DNA from: Legionella adelaidensis | Lineage (GTDB): Bacteria; Pseudomonadota; Gammaproteobacteria; Legionellales; Legionellaceae | Reading direction: 5' to 3' | Assembly (NCBI RefSeq): GCF_900637865.1 | Contig: NZ_LR134433.1 | Location: 186,001 to 250,000 of the forward strand | Length of the DNA: 64,000 nt | Shown here: piece by piece, positions 54,272 to 63,241 of the stretch | Numbering within the stretch: position 1 is the stretch's first letter | How the letters are laid out: every line of letters starts with the position of its first letter | Notes under the pieces: model-generated | The model's database searches: none | What the model saw: the letters and a program-made list of their open reading frames with translations, nothing else | Told to the model about the DNA's origin: nothing | Program-made: the position numbers and the translations under genes

Positions 54272-55122
54272 AGTACGGTTTTATAAAAGAATTTAGCAAT
54301 TATTTTTCTGTAACGATAATGTGCGCATTACTCAATGTTAGTCGCAGTGGGTATTACTCCTTTATTAATAGACCAATAAGTAAGAGGCAGCTGGCTAATA
54401 ATCACCTGGATATAAAAATCAGGGGTATTTATGACCAGCATAAAAAGCGGTATGGAGTGCCTAGGATAACGCGCGTATTACAAGACCAAAATGAACCCTG
54501 TAGCCACACTCGAGTTGCAAGAAGAATGCAGGCAATGGGTTTAACAGCGCTTGCTAAAAAGAAATTTAAAGTCACTACTGATTCAGAGCATAGTTTGCCT
54601 ATCTATAAGAATCATTTAGGACGCGATTTTTCAGCTACGGCTATTAACCAAAAATGGGCATGTGATATTACCTATATCCGCACCCTAGAGGGTTGGTTGT
54701 ACCTTGCTGTAGTAATTGATTTATATTCACGCGCAGTAATTGGTTGGTCCATGAATAAGCGAATGAAAAAGAATTTGGTATGCGACGCACTGTCGATGGC
54801 TTTATTTAGACGTAAATTTCCGATAGGAGTTATTGTTCATTCTGATCGTGGCAGCCAATATTGCTCATTGCAATATCAACAAATGCTCAAGCAATATCAA
54901 CTCATTGGGAGCATGAGTAGAAGAGCTAACTGTTGGGATAATGCTATCGCTGAAAGCTTTTTTCATACGCTAAAAGTAGAATTGATTCACAACTATAGTT
55001 ATCAAACCAGGGAACAAGCTAAGCTTAGTGTATTTCAATATATTGAAGGGTACTTTAATCAGCAGAGAATACATTCTGCACTTGACTATAAAGCTCCATT
55101 TGAGTTTGAATGTACAGGGTAA
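54268..55122 (+). CDS. IS3-family transposase OrfB (copy 2)
   Basis: 284 residues, identical to copy 1 with the complete D133, D193, E229 triad. It starts with GTG inside the orfA stop region. Identity of the two copies at protein level suggests recent transposition and possible activity. Confidence 0.95.
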   Translation: MKYGFIKEFSNYFSVTIMCALLNVSRSGYYSFINRPISKRQLANNHLDIKIRGIYDQHKKRYGVPRITRVLQDQNEPCSHTRVARRMQAMGLTALAKKKFKVTTDSEHSLPIYKNHLGRDFSATAINQKWACDITYIRTLEGWLYLAVVIDLYSRAVIGWSMNKRMKKNLVCDALSMALFRRKFPIGVIVHSDRGSQYCSLQYQQMLKQYQLIGSMSRRANCWDNAIAESFFHTLKVELIHNYSYQTREQAKLSVFQYIEGYFNQQRIHSALDYKAPFEFECTG

Positions 55123-55162
55123 ATTTTCAGAGAGCAGTGTCCATTAAATCGCGGTAAGATTA

Positions 55163-55366
55163 AAACAGAGCACCTTTAAAGCGTTAGCATCATTAGGAAA
55201 AACGCTTAGTGCTTGGAAAGATGAAGTCGCCAGAATGTGGCGGTTTAGTAAATCTAATGGAATAACTGAAGGCTTTCATCGCAAAATGAAACTCATTCAG
55301 CGAAGGGCTTATGGTTTTAGAAATTTTGAAAATTATAGAGTGCGTGTTAAGGTGCTCTGCGGGTGA
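55163..55366 (+). pseudogene. ISL3-family transposase, C-terminal remnant
   Basis: Directly from the IS edge the frame reads KQSTFKALASLGKTLSAWKD, then MWRFSKSNGITEGFHRKMKL and RAYGFRNFENYRVRVKVLCG before TGA at 55364-55366. The NGITEGFHxKMKxIQRxAYGFRNFxNYRxRVxxxC pattern is the C terminus of ISL3-type (IS204/IS1001/IS1165) transposases. All of the N-terminal part is missing; the other side of the IS carries an unrelated gene. Confidence 0.85.
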
Positions 55367-55709
55367 TTATAGCTGCCCCCTTAAATGGGAAAGAGCCATT
55401 TTATTCTCGAACTTGGAAATGAGCGCAGGAAAGCTAATGTTTACAACGAGGAAACCGTTTGATGTCTTCTTGAATATGCCACATCGACCTAAGTGGCTCC
55501 CCTTAGTAAGTATATTACGAACTCAGAGGCGGGAGGAAGTGGTAAATTTTGGTCGGTGTTATTCGTCAATTATTCCAGTTGATAACATAAAAAGGGCATG
55601 CTGAGGTATAGATTCTTACAGAAATATTCAATGGCTTTTTTATATTCACATTATCTTTAAGGAGCCTGCTTGTAAAAGCAACGATATAAGCGAATATTTT
55701 TAGATAATC
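55367..55709. other. 343-base gap without a gene
   Basis: A frame overlapping this region (55311-55604, plus) overlaps the transposase remnant in another phase and has no ribosome site, so I reject it. The stretch is probably the remains of the ISL3 element's right side plus the 3' flank of the restriction-type operon. No repeat or RNA seen. Confidence 0.4.
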
Positions 55710-58145
55710 TCAATGCATGGAGTTCCAAGTTGAGAGATTTTTCAAAATATATTCCTCTGGATTCAAAGAGGTTGTTTCTTGATCTCGAAACTCTCTAACG
55801 ATCCTATTTAAGGGTGATTTTTGGATAAACCCTTTTTCGCAAAGTTCTGAAAAATCGGATTTTGATATACCCGTCATGATCTCAAAAAATTGCGGCGATT
55901 TTGTTTCTATAACATCCTCAATGCGCATTTCTCGCTCATAAGTCATATAAATAAAGTCTGCCATACAAATGGCTAATCGTTTAATTTGGGTTGCATACCA
56001 CTGTTTGTATGTTTTACGTTCTTTGTCTTTATCCTTTTCATAAAAATTTTCCAGGTGTTTCTCCTTTTCTTCGATACACAGATTAGGATCGCTCCTAATA
56101 TCCTTCAATTTTTCCGCATCTCTTCCAATTTGTACTAATTTATCCATGTTAAAGCCCGATACGTTCTGCGTTCTGTACCCTTTTATTTTGGCCAAAATAT
56201 CACGCAATCGCTCATCAATAAACTTAAGATTCGCAAAATTAACAAGTAAGTCAGAGGTGATTCTTTTTGCTAAGGCAATTTTAGAACCTTCATGATTTAA
56301 GGCTTTAAAAATATCTTCTGCTGTCGTTGGAATACTAACTAGGCTTCCTTCATAAAAGCGTTGAATATCTAGAGTCTTACATAGTTCTTCTGTTACTAAA
56401 TCCAAATTATTTTCTTGAATAGACCCTTGTCCCTCATAGCTGGTATGTTGATCAAGCTGATCAGCAATATTATTTGCAGCGGCATAAGTTAATTCAAGAC
56501 ATCGAGTAATAGCAAAATCGAATACCCACGCTACTGGTTTTAGAATTTGCCCTGATTTCTCATGAATCCACCGTGATTGCACCCTAAAAATAGCCTGAAA
56601 ATAAGACTCAGCAGAAGACGTATCATTTAGAATTAAAATACTATCCCATTCCTTAATGGTAACCCCTGTTAAAAAACGGCCACAAGTCAGAGTAATCGTT
56701 CCTAACTTAGAGGGATCAGAATCTACTTTTTTAATGGCATCTTCAACCTTCGACTTTTCTCTCGCAATAAGTGCATCATCTTCTTCCTTTTTGGTATCCG
56801 ATCCGGAAGCATTAATAATGGAAAATTTAGAAAAATAGGGGTGTGCTTGTAATTTTTTGATCAATACTTTTGCAGATTCCACTCGACTCAACCACCATAC
56901 AGTGTGACGTCTAGGGGGGCAGCACAGATGTTGCCCCAACTTGCCAAACACACTGATAGATCTGGCCTGATGATCATCTCTCGTGAGGCCATCGATGAAA
57001 TGACTAACAGCATCTTCGTATAAAAATTTTCCCTCTCTCACTTGGAATAATTTATTTAAGGAAAAATCAATATTATCAGTTTCAAATAGTTCCCTTTGCT
57101 CATTAATATCTTTTTCTGTGATTTCAATTGTAGAAATTTTCAGATCTGGCATCAGACGATAAATTTTTTCTGGAGGATTCTGGAGTACTTCATCACGTTT
57201 GTTTTTTTGTTCATCCAGGTAGCTGTATGTAAATACTTGTTGTGCGCAAAAATCGTCATGCTCAATAAGCTTAAAGGGTGTGCCCGACAAATCCAAACGA
57301 TACCGAAATTGTAACTGTTCTAAAATGAAATTAGCTCTCTCTGTTCTACTACCATAATGCACCTCATCAAAAATAATCAAATCCCAATTAATTAGAGGGA
57401 TTTTTTGAAGACGTTCTTTTGTATTCCCGTTTTCATCAATAGCCAAGTCTTGTAATGAAACACACAGTACAATAGGCTTTTCACAATTTTCAATATCAGC
57501 ATAATCCTCCAAGGTCAAATCAGTCGAAGCCTTTTCTTTGGATTTCGCTCGAATGCCTTCCCAACCATTAAAATCTACATGATTATTGACCGCATCCATC
57601 CACTCACCAATTACATCTGGCTTATAGGTCACAACCAGAGTACGTTTTGCTTCCATAATTTTAGCTAAATGAATGCTTGTAAAACATTTGCCAAAACGCA
57701 TTTTAGCGTTGATTAAAAAACGCTTGGGATGAGTAGCACCTCTAATAACCTCATCAGGATAATCTTTTAAAAACCAACGCCTTCCTTTTTCTACAGCCTC
57801 TTTTTGTTCCTCTCGAAGCTTATAGTTATCTCGTCTTTCACATCCATAGACCAAATTATTAAAGGCTTTTTTCACATCATCAAATGTTGCACAAAACCAT
57901 TCCCTTCCTGGTGAGTCTTCAACTTTTTTAAAGCCATGCTTTTGTAACAAGGTATGTATATGATGATCTCTCTTATTTTCTGGTAATTCACCCACAACTA
58001 TCCATTCTGGATACTCAGGATTGCTGGTTCCAATCTGTTGCTTTATTCTGAATTCAGATCCACCAATTTGAGAGTGACCGACCTTGACCCAACCTTTTTT
58101 ATGATATGAGGGCATGGTATAGACATACAACTCTAGTCTTTCCAT
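55710..58145 (-). CDS. GIY-YIG (T5orf172-like) nuclease fused to an SF2 helicase
   Basis: 811 residues from the ATG at 58145, which overlaps the upstream stop as TAATG and has GGAG upstream; a GTG at 58154 is the alternative. Residues 1-95 resemble the T5orf172/GIY-YIG fold: LYVYTM, WVKVGHS, an Arg at 33, the His cluster at 61-64 and REWF (81-84). From about 105 an SF2 helicase follows: AKMRFGKC (Walker A-like, 147-154, with Cys in place of Thr), DEVH (260-263), LSGTPF and a late QAIFRVQSRW (motif VI-like). The last 250 residues are helical. It looks like the restriction or translocation subunit of a modification-dependent or restriction-modification system. Confidence 0.78.
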   Translation of the reverse strand: MERLELYVYTMPSYHKKGWVKVGHSQIGGSEFRIKQQIGTSNPEYPEWIVVGELPENKRDHHIHTLLQKHGFKKVEDSPGREWFCATFDDVKKAFNNLVYGCERRDNYKLREEQKEAVEKGRRWFLKDYPDEVIRGATHPKRFLINAKMRFGKCFTSIHLAKIMEAKRTLVVTYKPDVIGEWMDAVNNHVDFNGWEGIRAKSKEKASTDLTLEDYADIENCEKPIVLCVSLQDLAIDENGNTKERLQKIPLINWDLIIFDEVHYGSRTERANFILEQLQFRYRLDLSGTPFKLIEHDDFCAQQVFTYSYLDEQKNKRDEVLQNPPEKIYRLMPDLKISTIEITEKDINEQRELFETDNIDFSLNKLFQVREGKFLYEDAVSHFIDGLTRDDHQARSISVFGKLGQHLCCPPRRHTVWWLSRVESAKVLIKKLQAHPYFSKFSIINASGSDTKKEEDDALIAREKSKVEDAIKKVDSDPSKLGTITLTCGRFLTGVTIKEWDSILILNDTSSAESYFQAIFRVQSRWIHEKSGQILKPVAWVFDFAITRCLELTYAAANNIADQLDQHTSYEGQGSIQENNLDLVTEELCKTLDIQRFYEGSLVSIPTTAEDIFKALNHEGSKIALAKRITSDLLVNFANLKFIDERLRDILAKIKGYRTQNVSGFNMDKLVQIGRDAEKLKDIRSDPNLCIEEKEKHLENFYEKDKDKERKTYKQWYATQIKRLAICMADFIYMTYEREMRIEDVIETKSPQFFEIMTGISKSDFSELCEKGFIQKSPLNRIVREFRDQETTSLNPEEYILKNLSTWNSMH

Positions 58146-59581
58146 TATGACCACTCCAGGACTTTTTGTCTGATATGTACTTGTTCTTCAGGGGTGAGCT
58201 GAAACAACTCAAATAGATCCTTATCTGTCCATTTTTTAGTGATATCCACGCAAGGAACTAAACACCAGGTATCTTTTGTTATATCTTGGGTGATTTTTTT
58301 AACACTAACCAAAAAACGAACAAACCCTGTTTGTAAATAATTGAGCAACAATTCCGCATCCTGACGCTTTGAAAAGGAACCCAATACCATATACGTTTCT
58401 GTACAAATTTGGCCTTTTTCTAATATAAAAACTTGCTCTTTTCTGTAAGTATCTCCTCCTGTTCCAACGGCCTTCGGTACAACAACTTTGAACATATCGA
58501 TTTCTAATTTATTGCTTTTGATTTTGGCTCTGTCAATTTTTCTTATTACTTTTTGTTTGGTAAAACAATCAATAACATCGGATCCATTATCATCTCCGTG
58601 TTTATCGAAATAATTACTTGCTAAATCAAAAATGTTCCAAGATCTGGCATATTTTGACATTGAAGCTAAACCTCTTGCCTTGACCTTATTAACAACCGTT
58701 CTAGCAAATTGCGATCGCATAATGATTTCATCAGAAGATAAATCAACATAAATAGGTGGTTCATCTTGACTGACAAATAGGGTATCTCCTGAGTAATCAC
58801 GATCCCAATGCACAAAGCAAACGCCTCCCTTCACATCTACTTGAGGAAAGATCATTTTTGAGTTTTGAAAATCGCAAATCTGTTTTAGCTGTTTCGATAA
58901 TCTTAATTTTGAAGCAAATATTCTCAGTGATTTTCCTCTGCCACCCGCAAACCACCGTGCCGGTATGACCATAATAAATTCATTTATTTTCGCATGATCC
59001 ATTATGCTATTTAGTAAATGATGATAAATGAGATTTGCTCCCGAATTACTACCATTGCTTTTATATTTTTCTTGATATGGTGGATTTCCCACAGCAATTA
59101 TCTTCTTTGGTTTAGAGGTATTTGAAATGTATTCAAGCATCTTATTAAACTCCTCTATAAATTTTTTTCTGTCTAAACAGCCATCTATTTCCGACAGATA
59201 ATTCCCATTTTTAATCATTTGTTGAAGTCGTTCATCATGTGAATGCGTATTACCTAAAAAAGTCCTCAAACTTAATCTATGATGCCGTTCATCTGGAGAC
59301 AGACCAAAATATCTTCCTGATTCATACAGTTCCTTTTGAACAGCCCGCACATCCATACAAGATTTGGCAAAACAACTTAAATGAGCACAAGCCAATAAAA
59401 TTTCACCTGCTTTACAAAATGGGTCAAAAAATACAACCTGAGAATCTCTTAAGTCTGCTTCATCAATCAATGAAACCAAATCACAGGCCTTTTCCATGGT
59501 CATGATTTGTTGATCCCGACCAATTACATTTCCCAATGTATCAACCACATGAGCAACATTTAATTTTAAATTTGGCTCCAT
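58145..59581 (-). CDS. N6-adenine DNA methyltransferase-like protein with NPPY motif
   Basis: 478 residues. A motif I-like FDPFCKAGEI (52-61) and a catalytic AVGNPPYQEKY (GNPPY at 165-169) indicate an Eco57I/type-I-M-like N6-adenine methyltransferase. The C-terminal half (VKVRA... DIFKVVVPKAVGTGGD and then DTWCLVPCVDI) resembles the recognition/extension part of Eco57I-type enzymes. A GAGGGAG lies before the ATG, which overlaps the end of the upstream methylase-like gene by 16 bases. Confidence 0.8.
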   Translation of the reverse strand: MEPNLKLNVAHVVDTLGNVIGRDQQIMTMEKACDLVSLIDEADLRDSQVVFFDPFCKAGEILLACAHLSCFAKSCMDVRAVQKELYESGRYFGLSPDERHHRLSLRTFLGNTHSHDERLQQMIKNGNYLSEIDGCLDRKKFIEEFNKMLEYISNTSKPKKIIAVGNPPYQEKYKSNGSNSGANLIYHHLLNSIMDHAKINEFIMVIPARWFAGGRGKSLRIFASKLRLSKQLKQICDFQNSKMIFPQVDVKGGVCFVHWDRDYSGDTLFVSQDEPPIYVDLSSDEIIMRSQFARTVVNKVKARGLASMSKYARSWNIFDLASNYFDKHGDDNGSDVIDCFTKQKVIRKIDRAKIKSNKLEIDMFKVVVPKAVGTGGDTYRKEQVFILEKGQICTETYMVLGSFSKRQDAELLLNYLQTGFVRFLVSVKKITQDITKDTWCLVPCVDITKKWTDKDLFELFQLTPEEQVHIRQKVLEWS

Positions 59582-60351
59582 TGGACTCCCTCAAGTTCCT
59601 TATTGAGCGTATAAGCCGTTTTCTCATCAACCAAAACTGAACATGCAAAATCAAATAGCATACTTTTTTCTTGAGGTTGCTCAATAAATTTCATGGCTTG
59701 ATTAAATAACCTTGGAGTAACATTTTTTTGTTGATTACATTTAAAATGATCGACCCAGGTTTTAGAAAAATTAATCGCTTGATGTTTATGCTCACTAAGC
59801 CATTGATCGCTTAGTTTTATTTTTTGGACATTATGCTGAGCTTCTTTGGCTGATCCAGATAGCGCGGACAACAATTCATTTTCAGCGACATGCCAATGAA
59901 TGGCACAGAGCAAATGAGCCAGATATACCTTACTTTTTTTTCTTAATTCAGTAACTCCAATAGATAAATTCTGACAGAGGAAGTAAACCGCTCTCCGTGC
60001 AATTCTTGACCTACAATCAAAAATATTGTCAGTATCAATGTCAATTGCCCATAGTGTATTTATGGCATTTGCAAGCGCATAATAAGCCGCATGTTCTCCA
60101 AGATGAAAATCAATGGCTTTGTCAAAAAAAGCCGCTAATCGTTTTTCCAAAATAGCCAAAACAATATTTCCGTGACCACAACAGGGTTCAAAGAAAGCTA
60201 TCTCTTCATCAGACCAAGAAAAATCAGAGTTATCTGATAGAAGACCTAGCATTTCTTCAACATAATGCTCAGGTGTAAAAACCTCGCCCAGATCTCTTAT
60301 ACGTTCCTTAGAGCGATGATGAATTTTATTTAGATGGATGACTCTGTCCAT
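59566..60351 (-). CDS. Methylase-like protein with SAM-binding motif but no catalytic motif
   Basis: 261 residues. LGEVFTPEHYVEEML is the motif X region of N6-adenine methyltransferases and FEPCCGHGNIVL (54-65) is motif I; LWAIDIDTDNIFDC is motif II. No (D/N)PPY motif is seen, and the C-terminal half is helical. It is the first gene of the operon; the next gene supplies NPPY but has its own motif I-like stretch. A two-subunit methyltransferase is a reasonable inference. The start is the ATG at 60351. Confidence 0.72.
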   Translation of the reverse strand: MDRVIHLNKIHHRSKERIRDLGEVFTPEHYVEEMLGLLSDNSDFSWSDEEIAFFEPCCGHGNIVLAILEKRLAAFFDKAIDFHLGEHAAYYALANAINTLWAIDIDTDNIFDCRSRIARRAVYFLCQNLSIGVTELRKKSKVYLAHLLCAIHWHVAENELLSALSGSAKEAQHNVQKIKLSDQWLSEHKHQAINFSKTWVDHFKCNQQKNVTPRLFNQAMKFIEQPQEKSMLFDFACSVLVDEKTAYTLNKELEGVQWSQI

Positions 60352-60359
60352 GTAGTCCC

Positions 60360-60393
60360 CTATACTGAAATTACTTAATAATTAACAGTATAG
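60360..60393. promoter_or_regulatory. Inverted repeat CTATACTG / CAGTATAG before the operon
   Basis: Perfect eight-base arms at 60360-60367 and 60386-60393 with an 18-base AT-rich spacer lie 9 bases upstream of the first gene of the restriction-type operon and between two divergent transcription units. The TATACTG half-site recurs in front of the AbiEi gene at 62422. The arms also resemble -10 elements (TATACT). Confidence 0.55.
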
Positions 60394-60544
60394 ATTAGAA
60401 ACAATGTGTCTGCTTTTTGTGGAGTGGCGAGTGAGTACATGGCCAGTTGCATATTGCTAAAAAGTCAAGCCGGCGTATGATACGTTTCAGAAAATTGAGC
60501 TAACAACAGAATACTTTCCATCTGATGGAACAACTAAGAATGTA

Positions 60545-62353
60545 ATGAACTCTAAACAACCAATACACTTTTCAGAACATTTCAATGTAGATAAAGCAAG
60601 ACTCAATGAATTAGGGGTTTTTGACCCTATATTGAATTTTGATACCAAGGTTTTTGTTGAGCCTCTTTTGTTAAAAGATAGTGCAAGCGAAATAATTAGA
60701 AACTCTTACCAAACCTATAAAACCTTCTTTGCAAATTTGCTCCTTTTATTACAAAAATCAACTTACGTGGGGGATAAGTGCTGGCGAACGGCCAAACGAA
60801 TGGTGAATTTTCCTGAATATCAATATACCTGTATTGGTTATAGCTCAGGCAATACAGAGGGACGGGGTTCAGGTATCGAGTTTAATGACAAGATACTTCA
60901 AAGTGCGAAAGAGATTGTTGATTTGGCGGAGGGAAACCCCGAAATATTCTTGCTATTACCCTTGCTCGAAGACGGTATCGCTGGCGATAGAATCAGCGAC
61001 ATGACTCAAAATATTATTGATGATGATATTTGTCGATACACACAAGAGATAATGGCTCAACTTGATATAAAGGGTAATCGCCTCCATACCTCAAGAAGTC
61101 ATAACCTTTACAAGCTTCTTTTTAATCCTTACGCAAAACAGGCGATTAAACTTGTTCCTTGCGATATTTTGGTGAATCTACCTGTTGCGGATAACGTAGA
61201 CGCTATTGTTGAAGAATTAGCAGCTTATAACGAACGATTACGCGACGTAGTAAACAGAGACATAGGCGATATTTGGCTTGAAACCACGAAGGCATATCGA
61301 AAAGAAATCTTATTAAAAGAGTTAAAGACAAACAAAGCGTTTTTTGTTGAAACCTTAACGGCTTTAAAAGACTATAGCCCTCAACATTATGATTTTGAAA
61401 AAGACTATGAAGGGCTTTACAAGTGGCTAAAAGATAGCCAAGAATTTATCAGTGTTGAATTACCAAAGGAAGCCAAGGATTGCCCTGATAATCTTGAATC
61501 ACTAATGCTTGCTGTAACCGGCATCATTCATCATTACAGGGATGCCATAGAAAATAAGGAAATGTGGCGTACATTCTGGACGCTGCACAATTCAGAGTAT
61601 AAACATGTCAGAAGCCATTACTCCTATATGTTATTTTTTACGGTTTGCAGGGCTTGGTTAATCTCGCAGAATAGTAATATATCCATCAATTTTAAACAGC
61701 GTGACGGGCAGCCAACGCTTGAATTCACCATATCCGGTAAGAATCGCCTGATCCTTCACATTAAACATGCTAATAACACCAGTCTTGCTAAGGGTTATAA
61801 GAGCGTATTAGAAAAATATAGACACGTGAAGAATGAAAAACACTGCTATCTAATAATGAACTTCAAGGCTGCACCCGCTATCCAACTAAAGGAAATTAGA
61901 GTTATTCAAAATCCAATATGCGAGATATTTGAAATCGATGTGACTAAAAGGAACGATGAACAAACCGATGAAATCTTCAAGCTGCTTGAGCCTGAGTTCG
62001 AGTTCAATTTATTAGAATTTGAGGATATGCTGTTTGAAGACAGTCTTTACACAGAAGAAAAGCGCAAAGGAGGGAAAAACTCATATCAGGCATACAAACC
62101 ACTCAGGCAAAAGGTAGAAGCCCTTTGTAAAGAAGAGTTATCAAGTAAAGAGTATTTTTCGGCAAACCAATTATGCAACACTATCGCCAGTAGACTGGTG
62201 GCGGAGCATTCTGAATTGTTAAGCTCATTTCACCCCTACAACAACTATGAACTCGCAGGTAATGATTGGAAAAGACCCACCTTATATGAGTGGTGTAACA
62301 ATCATTTTAAAGCAATAAAATCTAAGTCCAGCTTATCAACATCCGAAAGCTAG
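60545..62353 (+). CDS. Large protein of unknown function, divergent from the restriction-type operon
   Basis: 602 residues, soluble, no signal or membrane segment. The first part (HFSEHFNVDKARLNELGVFD, then PILNFDTKVFVEPLLL) is followed by mostly helical sequence. Around 385-430 a beta-alpha stretch, PTLEFTISGKNRLILHIKHA, then YLIMNF, could be a worn PD-(D/E)XK-like core, but the key acidic residue before the Lys is His here, so I do not call a nuclease. The C terminus is helical and basic. I do not recognise the family. Its position back-to-back with a methylase/helicase operon and next to AbiE genes suggests a defence role. Confidence 0.65.
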   Translation: MNSKQPIHFSEHFNVDKARLNELGVFDPILNFDTKVFVEPLLLKDSASEIIRNSYQTYKTFFANLLLLLQKSTYVGDKCWRTAKRMVNFPEYQYTCIGYSSGNTEGRGSGIEFNDKILQSAKEIVDLAEGNPEIFLLLPLLEDGIAGDRISDMTQNIIDDDICRYTQEIMAQLDIKGNRLHTSRSHNLYKLLFNPYAKQAIKLVPCDILVNLPVADNVDAIVEELAAYNERLRDVVNRDIGDIWLETTKAYRKEILLKELKTNKAFFVETLTALKDYSPQHYDFEKDYEGLYKWLKDSQEFISVELPKEAKDCPDNLESLMLAVTGIIHHYRDAIENKEMWRTFWTLHNSEYKHVRSHYSYMLFFTVCRAWLISQNSNISINFKQRDGQPTLEFTISGKNRLILHIKHANNTSLAKGYKSVLEKYRHVKNEKHCYLIMNFKAAPAIQLKEIRVIQNPICEIFEIDVTKRNDEQTDEIFKLLEPEFEFNLLEFEDMLFEDSLYTEEKRKGGKNSYQAYKPLRQKVEALCKEELSSKEYFSANQLCNTIASRLVAEHSELLSSFHPYNNYELAGNDWKRPTLYEWCNNHFKAIKSKSSLSTSES

Positions 62354-62421
62354 GCGATGATAGAAAGACTTCATCAGAACAAAAATCTGTGTTAATTCTC
62401 CTCCAATATAACTAAATATGA

Positions 62422-62438
62422 TATACTGTAAGAGTATA
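62422..62438. promoter_or_regulatory. Palindrome TATACTGTAAGAGTATA before the AbiEi gene
   Basis: TATACT (62422-62427) and AGTATA (62433-62438) with a five-base centre lie 17 bases before the AbiEi start. AbiEi proteins are known to repress their own operons by binding inverted repeats, so this is the likely operator and may overlap the -10 box. Confidence 0.55.
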
Positions 62439-62455
62439 AACACAAAAAATAGCCT

Positions 62456-63241
62456 ATGAAAGCGCTTACTTTTATCAATGAATTACGAAGCCAAGGACGT
62501 TTTTCCTTTACCACTGCGGATGCAGAAAAGGCGCTCGCCCTCGAAAAAATCCCCTGTCTAAACGCCTTACATCGTTTGAAGAAAAACAACTTGATAGTCA
62601 GTCCGGCAAAGGGATTTTACCTTATTCTACCCCCAGAGTATCAAGTGTATGGCTGTTTGCCAGCTGATATGTTTATCCCTGATTTGATGCGTTATTGGGA
62701 TTTGTCCTATTATGTTGGCTTTTTGAGTGCCGCTCAATATTATGGAGCAGCGCATCAGAAACCACAGCGATTTCAGGTAGTCACACTAAAAAATCGCTCA
62801 CCTACTCATTGTGGTCGCATACACATTGAATTTATTGCCAAAAAGCAGATAGACAAGCGATTGCTTAAAAAATTTAATACGCTGGCGGGGGTGATTGATG
62901 TTGCTACTCCTGAACTACTGGCTGCTGATTTGGTCAGTTCGCCACAACATGCGGCAGGGATCAACAATGTAGCAACTATTTTATCTGATTTAGCTGAAAC
63001 ATTAGATGCCAAAAAATTATTAGAACTAATGCAGATTAATACTGAATTATTCTGGGTACAGCGATTAGGCTGGTTTCTTGAGTTCTTAGGGGTTGAAGAT
63101 CTTGCTAATACGTTATATACCGCTTTGGAGGGGAAAACATTGCATTGGGTGCGCCTCGCGTCCCGTGTACCGTATAACCCCATTGAACGCAATAAAAAAT
63201 GGCATGTGATTGTCAATACTACGGTGGAACCTGACGAATGA
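62456..63241 (+). CDS. AbiEi-type antitoxin (type IV toxin-antitoxin system)
   Basis: 261 residues. The N-terminal winged helix (LRSQGRFSFTTADAEKALAL and ALHRLKKNNLIVSPAKGFYL) is followed by the AbiEi C-terminal domain: YYVGFLSAAQYYGAAHQKPQ, VTLKNRSPTHCGRIHIEFIA and DVATPELLAADLVSSPQHAA. It neutralises and autoregulates an AbiEii nucleotidyltransferase. It is unrelated in sequence detail to the DUF6088 antitoxin at 50565. The stop overlaps the toxin start (ATGA). Confidence 0.88.
   Translation: MKALTFINELRSQGRFSFTTADAEKALALEKIPCLNALHRLKKNNLIVSPAKGFYLILPPEYQVYGCLPADMFIPDLMRYWDLSYYVGFLSAAQYYGAAHQKPQRFQVVTLKNRSPTHCGRIHIEFIAKKQIDKRLLKKFNTLAGVIDVATPELLAADLVSSPQHAAGINNVATILSDLAETLDAKKLLELMQINTELFWVQRLGWFLEFLGVEDLANTLYTALEGKTLHWVRLASRVPYNPIERNKKWHVIVNTTVEPDE

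Larger units (their letters stand above)
53900..55162 (+). mobile_element. IS3-family insertion sequence, copy 2 (1263 bp)
   Basis: Same element as at 42667-43929 in the opposite orientation, with the same ends (TAATCTTACCGCG...CGCGGTAAGATTA). The flanking triplets differ (CAA on the left, AAA on the right), so no target duplication survives. A truncated hydrolase gene lies on one side and the C terminus of a different, ISL3-type transposase on the other. Confidence 0.93.

Noticed and set aside
55311..55604. 97-codon plus-strand frame
   Set aside because: It overlaps the ISL3 transposase remnant in another phase, and the remnant has clear family similarity.
60545..62353. Calling the 602-residue protein a PD-(D/E)XK nuclease
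   Set aside because: The only candidate core has His where the acidic residue before x-Lys is expected, so the motif is not supported.
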